Source: Pseudomonas vranovensis DSM 16006
GTDB lineage: Bacteria; Pseudomonadota; Gammaproteobacteria; Pseudomonadales; Pseudomonadaceae
Direction: 5' to 3'
DNA length: 64,000 nt
NCBI RefSeq assembly: GCF_000425805.1
Contig: NZ_AUED01000023.1
Location: 1 to 64,000, forward strand
The position numbers were made by a program, and so were the translations under genes. Positions 33,246-41,706 of this stretch are shown piece by piece (position 1 is the stretch's first letter; each line of letters begins with the position of its first letter). The notes under the pieces are model-generated. The model did not search any database and had not been told where the DNA came from. It was given only the letters and a program-made list of their open reading frames with translations.

Positions 33246-33875
33246 TTAAAGGCTGATACCCACGTCGAACACAATGCTGCGCCCCAGGTTGCCACGCAGG
33301 AAGTCCGGCGCATCGGGATGGGCGAACAACACACGGGCAAAGGTCGGGCCCACCAGCGACAGCGAGCGCCAGCCCTGGCGCAGGTATTCGGTGGGCGGTG
33401 GGAAGTGGCTGTTGAGGTCGAGCACTTCGCGCTTGAGGCTGGCGAAGGCGATGATGTCCAGCTCGCTCAGGTCCAGCCCGCGCTCCTGGTAGTTGTGGGC
33501 TTTTTTACGCAAGGTCGGCGCCAGGCGCTGCAGCAATTCCTGGGCGCTGATACGCCGTGGCCGGGCTTCGCGGCGTACCAGTTGGCTCAGGGAAAAGGCG
33601 CTGCGCCGGCGTTGCAGCTCTTCACGCCATTCATCATTGAGCCTGCGGCCCTCGTCGAGCACGAAAAAAACCTCGAACGAGGCATCGCGAAACAGCACAT
33701 CAGGCGGCTCTTGACCGGCGGGGGTGAAGTCCTCGCTGCGGTAGGGAATATTCAAGCCTTGCAGCAGGCGCTGGCAGACCCAACGCTCACGTTCCCATTT
33801 ACGGGCGTTGGAAAGAAACGCATTGGCTTGTTCGGCCTGAATGGTGAGCAGGCGCAAATAATCTGAGTCGTCCAT
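33246..33875 (-). CDS. conserved hypothetical protein (DUF1780-like)
   Basis: 209-aa protein starting MDDSDYLRLLTIQAEQANAFLSNARKWERERWV. It is rich in Arg/Glu/Leu and has no signal or membrane segment. It resembles the Pseudomonas DUF1780 family; function unknown. The frame is open further upstream to 33992, but the Met at residue 40 of that frame gives the usual start. Confidence 0.72.
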   Translation of the reverse strand: MDDSDYLRLLTIQAEQANAFLSNARKWERERWVCQRLLQGLNIPYRSEDFTPAGQEPPDVLFRDASFEVFFVLDEGRRLNDEWREELQRRRSAFSLSQLVRREARPRRISAQELLQRLAPTLRKKAHNYQERGLDLSELDIIAFASLKREVLDLNSHFPPPTEYLRQGWRSLSLVGPTFARVLFAHPDAPDFLRGNLGRSIVFDVGISL

Positions 33876-34012
33876 GGGGACAAGCTTAGCGTTCAATTGT
33901 GTCTTCATGAATAAAGTCATGTGCTTGGCGGCGCTGACCGGCCATTCGCGGCCCTGTTCGCGGCTTGCGGTGTAGACTGCCATCACGTTCACCGCAGAAG
34001 GACGCAGCTACC

Positions 34013-34702
34013 GTGATTGATGCTCAAGTGCTGTCTGACCAGAGCCTGATACTGGGCTGGATCGGCTACGTCGCGATGCTGATTTGGGCCACGGCACGCA
34101 CGCGCTGGGTCGAGCTGTTCACTGACAGCCGCCGTCAGCACCTGCTGTTTGGAACGGTGTTTGCGCTGTTTGCCTTGTGGCTGGTCCGTCGTGATTTCGA
34201 GACCGGGGTGTCGTATCACTTCATCGGTATGACCGCCGTCACCTTGCTGCTCGATTGGCCACTGGCGATTGTCGGTGGATTGCTGGCCCAGCTGGGGCTG
34301 GTGATGATGGGGCGTCAGGACCTCGCCGCCATGGGCGTCAACGGCCTGCTGTTCATTGTATTGCCGGTGATGATCACCGAAGGCTGCGCAATCCTGGTGG
34401 AGCGCGCGCAACCGAAAAACCTGTTCGTCTATATCTTCTGCTCAGGTTTTTTTGCCGCCGCGCTGTCGGCGCTGCTGTGCCTGCTGGCTGCGCTCGGACT
34501 GCTGTGGATGGACGGGCGATTCGTGATGCCGGAGTGGATCGAGGACTTTATCGGCTACCTGTGGCTGATCATCTTCCCCGAGGCGTTCATCAACGGCATG
34601 GTGGTCAGCGCCCTGGTGGTGTTCTGCCCGGAGTGGCTGGAAACCTTCAACCGCACCCGCTACCTGCAGGCGCCGTGGAAAGACGACGACCCCGGGCGCT
34701 GA
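34013..34702 (+). CDS. energy-coupling-factor-type permease (CbiM-like)
   Basis: 229-aa membrane protein with about seven helices, including DWPLAIVGGLLAQLGLVMMG and LWLIIFPEAFINGMVVSALVVF. Annotated in Pseudomonas as an ECF ABC transporter permease of the CbiM/NikM type, but no ATPase or partner is next to it. GTG start at 34013, preceded by GAAGGA. Confidence 0.65.
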   Translation: MIDAQVLSDQSLILGWIGYVAMLIWATARTRWVELFTDSRRQHLLFGTVFALFALWLVRRDFETGVSYHFIGMTAVTLLLDWPLAIVGGLLAQLGLVMMGRQDLAAMGVNGLLFIVLPVMITEGCAILVERAQPKNLFVYIFCSGFFAAALSALLCLLAALGLLWMDGRFVMPEWIEDFIGYLWLIIFPEAFINGMVVSALVVFCPEWLETFNRTRYLQAPWKDDDPGR

Positions 34703-34705
34703 CAA

Positions 34706-34912
34706 TCAGTGGTGGGCGCGGGGGGCGAGCTCGCCGGAAAACAACTCGTCTTCGGCATCCGGTGCTACGGGAATCTTGTGCTCTTCGGCGGCCCAGGCAC
34801 CCAGGTCGATCAACTTGCAGCGATCGGAGCAGAACGGCCGGAACTTGCTGGCCTCGGTCCATTCAACGGGGGCGCCACAGGTCGGGCATTCAACGGTCAG
34901 GGGTTGGCTCAT
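34706..34912 (-). CDS. yacG: DNA gyrase inhibitor YacG
   Basis: 68-aa zinc protein with the CPTCGAPVEW...FCSDRCKLIDLGAW four-cysteine motif that defines YacG. It binds GyrB and inhibits gyrase in E. coli. It overlaps coaE by 4 nt; yacG-coaE-pilD is a common order. Confidence 0.94.
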   Translation of the reverse strand: MSQPLTVECPTCGAPVEWTEASKFRPFCSDRCKLIDLGAWAAEEHKIPVAPDAEDELFSGELAPRAHH

Positions 34913-35532
34913 GCTTGGCCTCCTCGCAAAGTCAGGTAAAAGTGGTGCAGGCGGTCGACCTCCGAATGCAGCCAGGCCAGGTCACGGTCGTTGACCACCA
35001 CATCGTGGGCGTGACGCAGGCGTTCCTCGCGACTGGCCTGGGCCTTGAGGATGGCCTGAACCTGTTCGGGGCTGGTCTGGTCGCGCAGCAGGGTGCGCTG
35101 GATCTGCAGTTCCTGGGGGGCATCGATCACCAGCAGGCGCTGGGTGCGTTGAAACTGCCCCGACTCCACCATCAACGGCGAAACGAACACTGCATACGGC
35201 GACTCGGCCTTGGCCAGGTAGCTGAAAATTTCCTGGCCGATCAAGGGGTGCAACAGCGCCTCGAGCCAGCGGCGTTGCTCTGGATCGGAGAAGATCAGCT
35301 CGCGCAGCGCCGCACGGTTCAGTTGCCCGTCTTCCTGCAGCACGCCAGCGCCAAAGCGCTCGACGATACTGGCCAGGGCCGGACGTCCGGGCTCTACCAC
35401 CCAACGGGCAGCCTGATCGGCGTCGACCAGGTGTACACCCAGCTCGACAAAACGCTGCGCCGCAGCGCTCTTGCCACTGCCGATGCCGCCGGTGAGGCCG
35501 AGAATCCAGGGAGTGAATGCAGCAGTGGTCAT
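34909..35532 (-). CDS. coaE: dephospho-CoA kinase
   Basis: 207-aa kinase with P-loop GLTGGIGSGKS (about residues 11-21) and the DADQAARWVVEPG motif. It catalyses the last step of CoA synthesis. Start 35532 gives MTTAAFTPWILGLTGGIGSGK and overlaps the pilD stop by one base. Confidence 0.95.
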   Translation of the reverse strand: MTTAAFTPWILGLTGGIGSGKSAAAQRFVELGVHLVDADQAARWVVEPGRPALASIVERFGAGVLQEDGQLNRAALRELIFSDPEQRRWLEALLHPLIGQEIFSYLAKAESPYAVFVSPLMVESGQFQRTQRLLVIDAPQELQIQRTLLRDQTSPEQVQAILKAQASREERLRHAHDVVVNDRDLAWLHSEVDRLHHFYLTLRGGQA

Positions 35533-36401
35533 CACATTCCAGAGAATTTCAGATAAGAAGTGGTTATTTGACCACCCCAGAGCAGCGCGATCCACCCCGC
35601 AATGGCCAGATAAGGACCAAAGGGAATCGGCGTACTGGCTTTCTGGCGCTTGAGGCGCAATACAATCACCCCGATCACCGCCCCCAGCAACGACGACAGC
35701 AGCAGCGTCAGCGGCAACACCTGCCAGCCTCCCCAGGCACCGACCAGGGCCAGCAACTTGAAGTCGCCATAGCCCATGCCCTCCTTGCCGGTGATGAGCT
35801 TGAACAGCCAGAACACCGACCACAGGCTCAGGTAGCCGGCAACCGCACCCCACAGCGCATCCTCCAGGGGCACGAATACATCAAAGGCATTGACGATCAG
35901 CCCCAGCCACAGCAGCGGGAACACCAGCGCATCGGGCAACAGGCGGTGCTCGATGTCGATCAGGCTCATGGCCAGCAGGCCCCAAGTGAGCACCATCAAG
36001 GCCAGCGCGCCGGCGCTGGCGCCCAGGTGCCAGGCGGCAAACCCGGTCAACATTGCGCAGCCCAGTTCTACCAGGGGATAGCGCACGCTGATGGCGCTGC
36101 GACAACTGGAACAGCGTCCACGCAGCAGCAGGTAACTGAGTACAGGAATATTTTCCCAGGGGCGAATGCGATGCCCGCACTGCGGGCACTGGGAGGCAGG
36201 CAGGCACAGATCGTAACGTTCAGGCTCGGCCTCGGCGGGCAGCCCCAGCACCTCACGTGCTTCGGCCTGCCACTGGCGCTGCAACATGATCGGCAAGCGA
36301 TGCACCAGCACATTCAAGAAACTGCCGACGATCAGCCCCAGCACCACGGCAAAGCACATATACAACAACGGCTGGCTGGCCAGCGAATCCATCAGGTCCA
36401 T
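35532..36401 (-). CDS. pilD: prepilin peptidase / N-methyltransferase PilD
   Basis: 289-aa membrane enzyme. A cytoplasmic zinc-binding loop has CPQCGHRI and CSSCRSAIS. The aspartyl protease motifs LIDIEHRLLPD and KEGMGYGDFKLLA carry the catalytic aspartates. It cleaves and N-methylates prepilins and type II pseudopilins. It follows pilC by 2 bp. Confidence 0.95.
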   Translation of the reverse strand: MDLMDSLASQPLLYMCFAVVLGLIVGSFLNVLVHRLPIMLQRQWQAEAREVLGLPAEAEPERYDLCLPASQCPQCGHRIRPWENIPVLSYLLLRGRCSSCRSAISVRYPLVELGCAMLTGFAAWHLGASAGALALMVLTWGLLAMSLIDIEHRLLPDALVFPLLWLGLIVNAFDVFVPLEDALWGAVAGYLSLWSVFWLFKLITGKEGMGYGDFKLLALVGAWGGWQVLPLTLLLSSLLGAVIGVIVLRLKRQKASTPIPFGPYLAIAGWIALLWGGQITTSYLKFSGM

Positions 36402-36403
36402 GG

Positions 36404-37612
36404 TCAGATCACACTACCCAACTGGAAAATTGGCAGGTACATGGCAATCACCAGGCTGCCTACCAGCAGCCCGAGAATCAGCACGATCAGAGGTTCGAGC
36501 AGGCTGGCCAGGTTATCGAGCGAGCGCTCGATCGCACTTTCATAGTGGCTGGCGACCCTGGCGAGCATATCGTCCAGCGTCCCGGCTGTCTCGCCAATGG
36601 CGCACATTTGCTGCATCAAGCGCGGAAACAAGTCGCTGCCGGCCAGTGCCAGGCTCAACGACTGACCGCTGGCAAGGTCATTGCGCACCCGCAACACGGC
36701 TTGTTCGTAAAGCGGGTTGCCACACGCAGCGGCCACGGGCCCCAACGCCTCGACCAGCGGCACACCCGCGGCGTAGGAGGTCGACAACGTGCGGGCAAAG
36801 CGGGCGAGGGCGGCATTGCTCAGCAGCGCCCCGGCAATCGGCAGCTTCAGGGCCGAGCGCAGGCACCAGCGCTGAAACCCGGGTTGCTGCTGGTAAGCCC
36901 GGCGCAGCGCCCAGCCACCGCCAAGCGCTAACACCAGCAACCCGCCAACGTACTGCCCGAGCCAGTTCGACAAGCCGATGACCTGCCGGGTAAACGCCGG
37001 CAACTCGGCATCGAAGCCGCTGAACATGGTCTCGAACTGCGGCACCACTTGCAGCAGCAACAGGCTCGAAACGCCCAGCCCGGTCAACAGCACAATCAAT
37101 GGATAGGTCATGGCCTTCTTCAAACGGGCGCGCAACGCCTGGCGTTTCTCCTGCAGGCTGGCGACCTGCTCAAGCACCGACTCAAGCGTACCGGCTTGCT
37201 CGGCGGCGGCGATCAAATTGCAGTAAAGCGTATCGAAATACCGCGGGTGTCGGCGCAGGGCATCGGCGAGGCTGCAACCGGCACCGATATCGGTCCTGAT
37301 CGCGTCGAGCAAAGAGAGAAGGGCGGGGTTGCTGGTGCTCTGGGCAATCGCCTCGAGCGCTTGCAGCAGTGCCACCCCCGAGCTGATCAACGTCGACAAC
37401 TGCCGGCTGAACTGACCGAGCTCCTGCGTGCCGAGGGCCGTGCGCTGATGCCACAACCCGCTGCGCACCCGCTCGATGTTTGCCGGGCGAATGCCGCGCT
37501 TGCGCAGCGCCGTGCGCAACAGCGCGGGGCTGCGTTCGCTGCTCTGGCCATGAATGGGCGTGCCTTGGGCAGTGATGCCCTGCCAGCGATAGATCTGCAG
37601 TTTCTCGGTCAT
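36404..37612 (-). CDS. pilC: type IV pilus inner-membrane platform protein PilC
   Basis: 402-aa protein with two GspF domains, each followed by membrane helices: FSRQLSTLISSGVALLQAL in the first and FARTLSTSYAAGVPLVEAL in the second. Start at 37612 (MTEKLQIYRW). It is divergent from pilA. The pilB ATPase gene that normally adjoins pilC is not in the window. Confidence 0.94.
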   Translation of the reverse strand: MTEKLQIYRWQGITAQGTPIHGQSSERSPALLRTALRKRGIRPANIERVRSGLWHQRTALGTQELGQFSRQLSTLISSGVALLQALEAIAQSTSNPALLSLLDAIRTDIGAGCSLADALRRHPRYFDTLYCNLIAAAEQAGTLESVLEQVASLQEKRQALRARLKKAMTYPLIVLLTGLGVSSLLLLQVVPQFETMFSGFDAELPAFTRQVIGLSNWLGQYVGGLLVLALGGGWALRRAYQQQPGFQRWCLRSALKLPIAGALLSNAALARFARTLSTSYAAGVPLVEALGPVAAACGNPLYEQAVLRVRNDLASGQSLSLALAGSDLFPRLMQQMCAIGETAGTLDDMLARVASHYESAIERSLDNLASLLEPLIVLILGLLVGSLVIAMYLPIFQLGSVI

Positions 37613-37832
37613 CGCGACATCCTTGCTGCGTGGCCTCAACAAACCCGGAAACAGCTTGAGGGCCTGGCCGGCGGGCAGGATTACCCGCTGCTCACTAGAG
37701 TAGTCGAGCCAGGAGGCAAGTTTGCCGACGCCGGGGTGACAAAAGGTGTCTGATCGGGCCTACTGGCGCGCCTGTTGGCGGCAGGGCCGAACCCGCTGCC
37801 GACACGAACCGATTTAGAGAGGGAGAACGTCC

Positions 37833-38261
37833 ATGAAAGGGCAACGCGGCATTACCTTGATAGAACTGATGATCGTCGTGGCGATCATCGGCATCCTGGC
37901 GACCATCGCCATACCCATGTACAGCAACCACCAGGCACGCACCAAGGCCACCGCCGCCCTGGTAGAAATCTCCGCCTTGAAAACCCCGTTCGACCTGCGC
38001 CTGAACGACGGCAAGGACGTCACCGACGTTACCGCCCTGGGCGGCCAGGCCAGCACCAGCCACTGCGCCATCACCGCCACCGGCACCGCCGCCACTGGCG
38101 CTGGCACCTTGACCTGCACCCTGGTCGACGCCCCGGCCATGGCCCATGGCAAAGCCCTCACCCTGACACGCTCGGCCACCGGCTGGGCCTGCACCAGCGA
38201 CCTCCCCGAAGACCTCGCCCCAACCGGCTGCAAACCCGCCGAAGGCACCCCGGCCCAGTGA
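37833..38261 (+). CDS. pilA: major type IV pilin PilA
   Basis: 142-aa prepilin: MKGQRG leader, then ITLIELMIVVAIIGILATIAIP, with Glu5 of the mature protein. The globular domain has two cysteine pairs (SHCAI/LTCTL and WACTS/TGCKP). GAGAGGGAG precedes the ATG. It is divergent from pilC across 220 bp that hold no gene. The tRNA-Thr follows 62 bp downstream. Confidence 0.93.
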   Translation: MKGQRGITLIELMIVVAIIGILATIAIPMYSNHQARTKATAALVEISALKTPFDLRLNDGKDVTDVTALGGQASTSHCAITATGTAATGAGTLTCTLVDAPAMAHGKALTLTRSATGWACTSDLPEDLAPTGCKPAEGTPAQ

Positions 38262-38323
38262 GCTTTGCTGTTAATAAACAGTGATTTGCGTAAGCGATCC
38301 GGCAGTGGTAGCGTTGACGCCAC

Positions 38324-38399
38324 GCCGGTGTAGCTCAGTCGGTAGAGCAGCGCACTCGTAACGCGAAGGTCGCAGGTTCGATTCCTGTCTCCGGCACCA
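38324..38399 (+). tRNA. tRNA-Thr (CGT), integration site
   Basis: 76-nt cloverleaf. GCCGGTG/CTCCGGC acceptor (one mismatch), anticodon loop CTCGTAA (CGT), T-loop GGTTCGATTCC, encoded CCA. Its 3' part is the attachment core of the element that follows. Confidence 0.94.
38377..38393 (+). other. attL core
   Basis: TTCGATTCCTGTCTCCG in the T-arm and acceptor of tRNA-Thr. It matches 54597-54613 at 16 of 17 positions. Confidence 0.85.
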
Positions 38400-38444
38400 T
38401 TCAACTGTTCCGATACGTCTCTTCTTGTACACGGAACCCCATGA

Positions 38445-38467
38445 AAAGCCCGCTAAGTGCGGGCTTT
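38445..38467 (+). terminator. terminator after tRNA-Thr
   Basis: AAAGCCCGC / GCGGGCTTT stem with a 5-nt loop and TTTC tail, between the tRNA and the integrase, just inside the element. Confidence 0.85.
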
Positions 38468-38509
38468 CTTGTCTCTGGTTGTCTCATTCTGTCTCTAGGC
38501 ATATACCGA

Positions 38510-38534
38510 TTTTAGGTATACGTTAGGGTATACG
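38510..38534 (+). repeat. left arm-type site (candidate integrase/excisionase site)
   Basis: TTTTAGGTATAC then TTAGGGTATACG, a tandem pair of AGG(G)TATAC units just upstream of the integrase ATG. A third GTATACC lies at 38553. The same 25-bp pattern recurs at 54518-54542 in direct orientation near the right end. Confidence 0.65.
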
Positions 38535-38560
38535 CCGGTTCGACGAGAAAACGTATACCT

Positions 38561-39889
38561 ATGGCACGCACCGTTACGCCCCTCTCAGACCCCAAATGCG
38601 AGGCCGCCAAGCCGCGGGACAAGGACTACACCCTGTTCGACGGTCAGGGCCTGTTCCTGCTGGTCAAGAAGAACGGCAGCAAGATCTGGCGCATGAAGTT
38701 CAAGCGGCCGGATGGCAGAGAGGGGCTGGCCACCTTCGGCAACTACCCAGCGCTGACACTCAAAGCCGCCCGCGCGCGCCGAGCCGAAGCGCTGGAGTTG
38801 TTGGCGCATGGTAAAGACCCGATTGAGAGCGCCAGGCAGGGGAGGGTCGAAGCGGCGAACGCGAGGGCCAACACCTTCGGCGTGCTGGCCAAGGACTGGC
38901 ACGACGCCTGCTCTAAGAAGTGGTCCCCAGGTCATGCCGCGACGGTGTGGCGGCGTATCGAAACTTACCTGCTCCCGGCCCTGGGCCAGCGCCCGGTGGC
39001 CGGCCTCAAGACCCGCGACCTGTTGGCGCCGCTCAAGGCTGTGGAAAAGCGCGAAGTTTTGGACACTGCCGGCCGGCTACGGCAGTACATGACTGGGATC
39101 ATGCGCATGGCTGTCCAGCACGGGCACATCGACACGAACCCTGCAGTCGACCTTCAGGGCGCAACTGCTACACGCAAGACCGTCCACCGGCCTGCGCTTG
39201 CGCTGGATCGGCTGCCTGAGCTGCTGCAACGAATCGACAGCGACACTGGTCGGCCGCTGACACGGTTGGCCACCCAGCTCACCCTGCTGGTGTTTATTCG
39301 ATCCAGTGAGTTGCGGTTTGCGCGCTGGCCAGAGATCGACACCGATCGCTCCATGTGGGAGATCCCCGGGGAGCGCCAGCAGATTGAAGGTGTGAAAAAC
39401 TCGCATCGCGGCTCCAAGATGAGCACGCCCCACCTGGTACCTCTCAGTCGCCAGGCACTGGCCACGCTCGAGCAGGTGCGCCTGCTCACCGGGCGCTTCG
39501 ACCTTGTGTTCGCGGGTGACAGCAACCACTGGAAGCCGATGAGCGAGAACACGGTGAACAAGGCGCTTCGACGCATGGGCTACGACACCAAGACCGAGGT
39601 GTGTGGGCATGGGTTCAGAGCCATGGCCTGTTCTGCGCTCGTCGAATCGGGACTGTGGAGCAAGGACGCGGTAGAGCGTCAGATGAGCCACCAAGAGCGT
39701 AACAGTGTGCGGGCGGCATACATCCACAAGGCTGAGTACATTGAAGAACGCCGGCTCATGGTTCAGTGGTGGGCCGACTATCTGGATGTCAATCGAGAGA
39801 AGCACATCACTCCTTATGACTTTGCTCGCGTGGGGGAGGGTGTAAGCAATGTGGTGCGCGGAGCATTCGGCATGATTGGACAGCAATGA
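38561..39889 (+). CDS. tyrosine integrase of the P4/DUF4102 type
   Basis: 442-aa recombinase. N-terminal DUF4102 arm-binding domain (LSDPKCEAAKPRDKDYTLFDGQGLFL), core-binding domain, then catalytic residues Arg in FIRSSELRFARW (~247), HGFRAMA (His~349, Arg~352), MSHQERN and the nucleophile Tyr in AAYIHKAEY (~385). It integrates the element into tRNA-Thr. It begins 161 bp after the tRNA, on the same strand, as expected for P4-like integrases. Confidence 0.94.
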   Translation: MARTVTPLSDPKCEAAKPRDKDYTLFDGQGLFLLVKKNGSKIWRMKFKRPDGREGLATFGNYPALTLKAARARRAEALELLAHGKDPIESARQGRVEAANARANTFGVLAKDWHDACSKKWSPGHAATVWRRIETYLLPALGQRPVAGLKTRDLLAPLKAVEKREVLDTAGRLRQYMTGIMRMAVQHGHIDTNPAVDLQGATATRKTVHRPALALDRLPELLQRIDSDTGRPLTRLATQLTLLVFIRSSELRFARWPEIDTDRSMWEIPGERQQIEGVKNSHRGSKMSTPHLVPLSRQALATLEQVRLLTGRFDLVFAGDSNHWKPMSENTVNKALRRMGYDTKTEVCGHGFRAMACSALVESGLWSKDAVERQMSHQERNSVRAAYIHKAEYIEERRLMVQWWADYLDVNREKHITPYDFARVGEGVSNVVRGAFGMIGQQ

Positions 39890-39910
39890 AGACAAGTATT
39901 CGATTAAAGG

Positions 39911-40035
39911 CCGGTGTTCTTGGTGTTCTTGGTGTTCCAAAAACGCTGGAAGCCAAAAACCACGAGGTCTGTAGCCAAGGAACACCTTTGCCTAAACGGC
40001 GGAACACGAAGACGCCGGAACACCCAAGGTGTTCC
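39911..40035 (+). repeat. left iteron block
   Basis: Three GGTGTTC units at exact 9-bp spacing (39913, 39922, 39931), then AACGCTGGAAGCCA, AGCCAAGGAACACC, GGAACACGAAG, and a GGAACACCCAAGGTGTTCC palindrome. The whole block recurs inverted at 53924-54050. A 92-aa minus-strand reading frame here merely translates the iterons. Confidence 0.8.
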
Positions 40036-40202
40036 ATGAGCGAGGCGCCTCGGCCCGTGCGCCCGTCTACGCCAACGCAAGCCTCCTCCTCCTCCTGCTG
40101 GCCGCTCTTCCGATGCGCTCACGCACTCAATCACGGCCCGGCGCGGCTTTGTCTGCGCCAACCGGGGCGTGGGGATCGTCAAATATCTAACGGCGCATTG
40201 CT
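40036..40202. other. gap between left iteron block and first element gene
   Basis: GC-rich sequence with a CCTCCTCCTCCTCCTGC run and no convincing gene, promoter or terminator. With the iteron block it makes a 313-bp gene-free stretch after the integrase. Confidence 0.5.
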
Positions 40203-41057
40203 ATGACTCTTGGCAAATTAATGAGTCCTCTGAACCTCGACCTCGACGAGCTTGAATTGGAGTTGGAGTGGTTGCCGCTTTATGGCGAATTCGCCGAACG
40301 CTTCACTGAGGCGATTGATCTAGTGGCGGCTGGTATCGAAATGTGGAGTCCTCATGAGAGCGAAGAATGGGCAGTTGACGCGGCAGCAGAGATAAACCGA
40401 AAGCTCTATAACATTGCGCAGGCGCTGGATCGGTCTCCAGCACTGGGCTTGGCTTGGGCGGTGCGTAACGCAGGGTCATGGGAAAGGCGTGCCACCGATT
40501 CACAGCTTGTGGCGGCCCTCGCTATGGCTTATGGCTGCCGGGCGATACATGCTCTTCGCAAATGGCTAACGCACTTGGCTGACGATGTGGTGGAGGCATT
40601 TGGACGCGTGCGTGTTGAGGACTTAAGGGTTAATGACCCTGAGGTTTACGCCACCATCGTTAATGATTGCCGTATTGAATGTCCGATAGCCGAGATCGAG
40701 GCACGGCAGTCGGCTGCAGATTTGCTGGGGCGCGCACGAAATTCCCTCATCTTCGCGGAGTTTTATCGGAATCCAAGTATTCCACCCGAAGCAATGGCGC
40801 GACTTAATGAGCAAGCAGTAAAGAAATCTCGTGCAGCGACAGGCAGAAAAGCCGGGGCAAGAAGCGGTGCCGCCAGGCAGGAGAAGAATGCCGGGCGCGA
40901 CAGGGAAATCTGTGATGCGGGCCGGAAGCTACTCGCGTCTGGTAGGGCCCCCAGTGAAATCTCAGGGATCATTTCACGAATGGAAGTTTCGGGAAGCCTT
41001 GGGTCCAAGGGCGTACGGGACGTGCTACGCAAAGGACTTGTTCTGGATCCCGCCTAA
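40203..41057 (+). CDS. hypothetical protein of the element
   Basis: 284-aa protein I do not recognise. It opens acidic (LDLDELELELEWLPLYGEF) and ends in a basic Ala/Lys/Arg stretch (KKSRAATGRKAGARSGAARQ), then a short helical region, GRAPSEISGIISRMEVSG, that looks like a helix-turn-helix. A DNA-associated role would fit, but that is inference. First gene after the left iteron block. The start could be at 40203 or the ATG at 40221; neither has a strong ribosome-binding site. Confidence 0.7.
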   Translation: MTLGKLMSPLNLDLDELELELEWLPLYGEFAERFTEAIDLVAAGIEMWSPHESEEWAVDAAAEINRKLYNIAQALDRSPALGLAWAVRNAGSWERRATDSQLVAALAMAYGCRAIHALRKWLTHLADDVVEAFGRVRVEDLRVNDPEVYATIVNDCRIECPIAEIEARQSAADLLGRARNSLIFAEFYRNPSIPPEAMARLNEQAVKKSRAATGRKAGARSGAARQEKNAGRDREICDAGRKLLASGRAPSEISGIISRMEVSGSLGSKGVRDVLRKGLVLDPA

Positions 41058-41063
41058 ATTACA

Positions 41064-41088
41064 GGGAGGTGAACCATGTTCACCTCCC
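41064..41088 (+). promoter_or_regulatory. hairpin that sequesters a Shine-Dalgarno site, with mini-ORF
   Basis: Perfect 11-bp stem GGGAGGTGAAC / GTTCACCTCCC with a CAT loop. The 5' arm is a very strong ribosome-binding site (GGGAGGTGA) and an ATG at 41076 sits in the loop. It opens a 28-codon reading frame, MFTSLLPLIFAPVGFIK..., that ends at 41162, inside the next gene, whose start is 41141. This could be an attenuator or a leader peptide coupling translation. Confidence 0.55.
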
Positions 41089-41140
41089 TCCTGCCTCTTA
41101 TCTTCGCCCCCGTTGGTTTCATCAAACCCGGGGGCATCAC

Positions 41141-41374
41141 ATGCAACTCAATCGAACTGTGACAACTGTTTCACCCGCTGACCTTCTCACGCCTGAGCAG
41201 GCGGCCCAACTGTTGGGCCTATCGGTAAAGACCCTGGCCACCTGGCGCAGCACTGGTCGGCACGCTCTCCCATTCATCCGCTGCGGCGCACGTATCCGTT
41301 ATCAGCGCACCGAACTGGTCGCCTGGCTAGCAGATCGGCACCACACCCCCGCCGCGCCTCGGGGGGAAATCTAA
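41141..41374 (+). CDS. helix-turn-helix protein (AlpA/excisionase-like)
   Basis: 77-aa protein with a MerR/AlpA-type DNA-binding fold: LTPEQAAQLLGLSVKTLATWRSTGRHALPFIRCGARIRYQRTEL, ending VAWLADR. Proteins like this act as excisionases or regulators of integrase and P4 late genes (Vis/AlpA). Start at 41141; the upstream frame reads across a hairpin. It overlaps the next gene by one base (TAATG). Confidence 0.8.
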   Translation: MQLNRTVTTVSPADLLTPEQAAQLLGLSVKTLATWRSTGRHALPFIRCGARIRYQRTELVAWLADRHHTPAAPRGEI

Positions 41375-41706
41375 TGTCCCCGCATCAAACCTTTGGCAAA
41401 ACCCCCGCCCAATCGACTCCTTGCCGTGCGCATACCCGCGAAGTCTCGGGGCGCAATCTGCGCCAGGATATGGGTAAAGCTCCAGGCTTTGACCCTGCCG
41501 CCACGCTGATTCGCTTCCCCGATGTAGTGGCTATGACCGGTCTAGCTCGCGCAACTATCTACAAGCGCCTCAAGGACGATCCGACCTTTCCCCGCCCCGT
41601 GCCGTTGAGCAACAGCACGTCACGGGGAGCACCAGTGGGATTTGTTCTCGCAGAAGTGCAGCGCTGGGCGCGTGAACGTATTGAAGCTCGGGGGATCACT
41701 GCATGA
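41374..41706 (+). CDS. AlpA-family DNA-binding protein
   Basis: 110-aa protein. The C-terminal half has the AlpA pattern IRFPDVVAMTGLARATIYKRL, DPTFPRPVPL, FVLAEVQRWARERI. The N-terminal ~40 residues are basic and of low complexity. Likely regulator or excisionase of the element, coupled to the HTH gene upstream and to the next gene by 4 nt. Confidence 0.82.
   Translation: MSPHQTFGKTPAQSTPCRAHTREVSGRNLRQDMGKAPGFDPAATLIRFPDVVAMTGLARATIYKRLKDDPTFPRPVPLSNSTSRGAPVGFVLAEVQRWARERIEARGITA

Noticed and set aside
37761..37790. Possible sigma-54 promoter for pilA (TGGCGCG...TTGGC)
   Set aside because: The GG and GC elements are spaced one base too far for sigma-54, so I did not annotate it.
39904..40182. 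92-aa minus-strand reading frame ending in a repeated Asn-Thr-Lys pattern
   Set aside because: Its C-terminal repeat is only the translation of the GGTGTTC iterons, it has no good ribosome-binding site, and the region is better explained as a cis-acting block.
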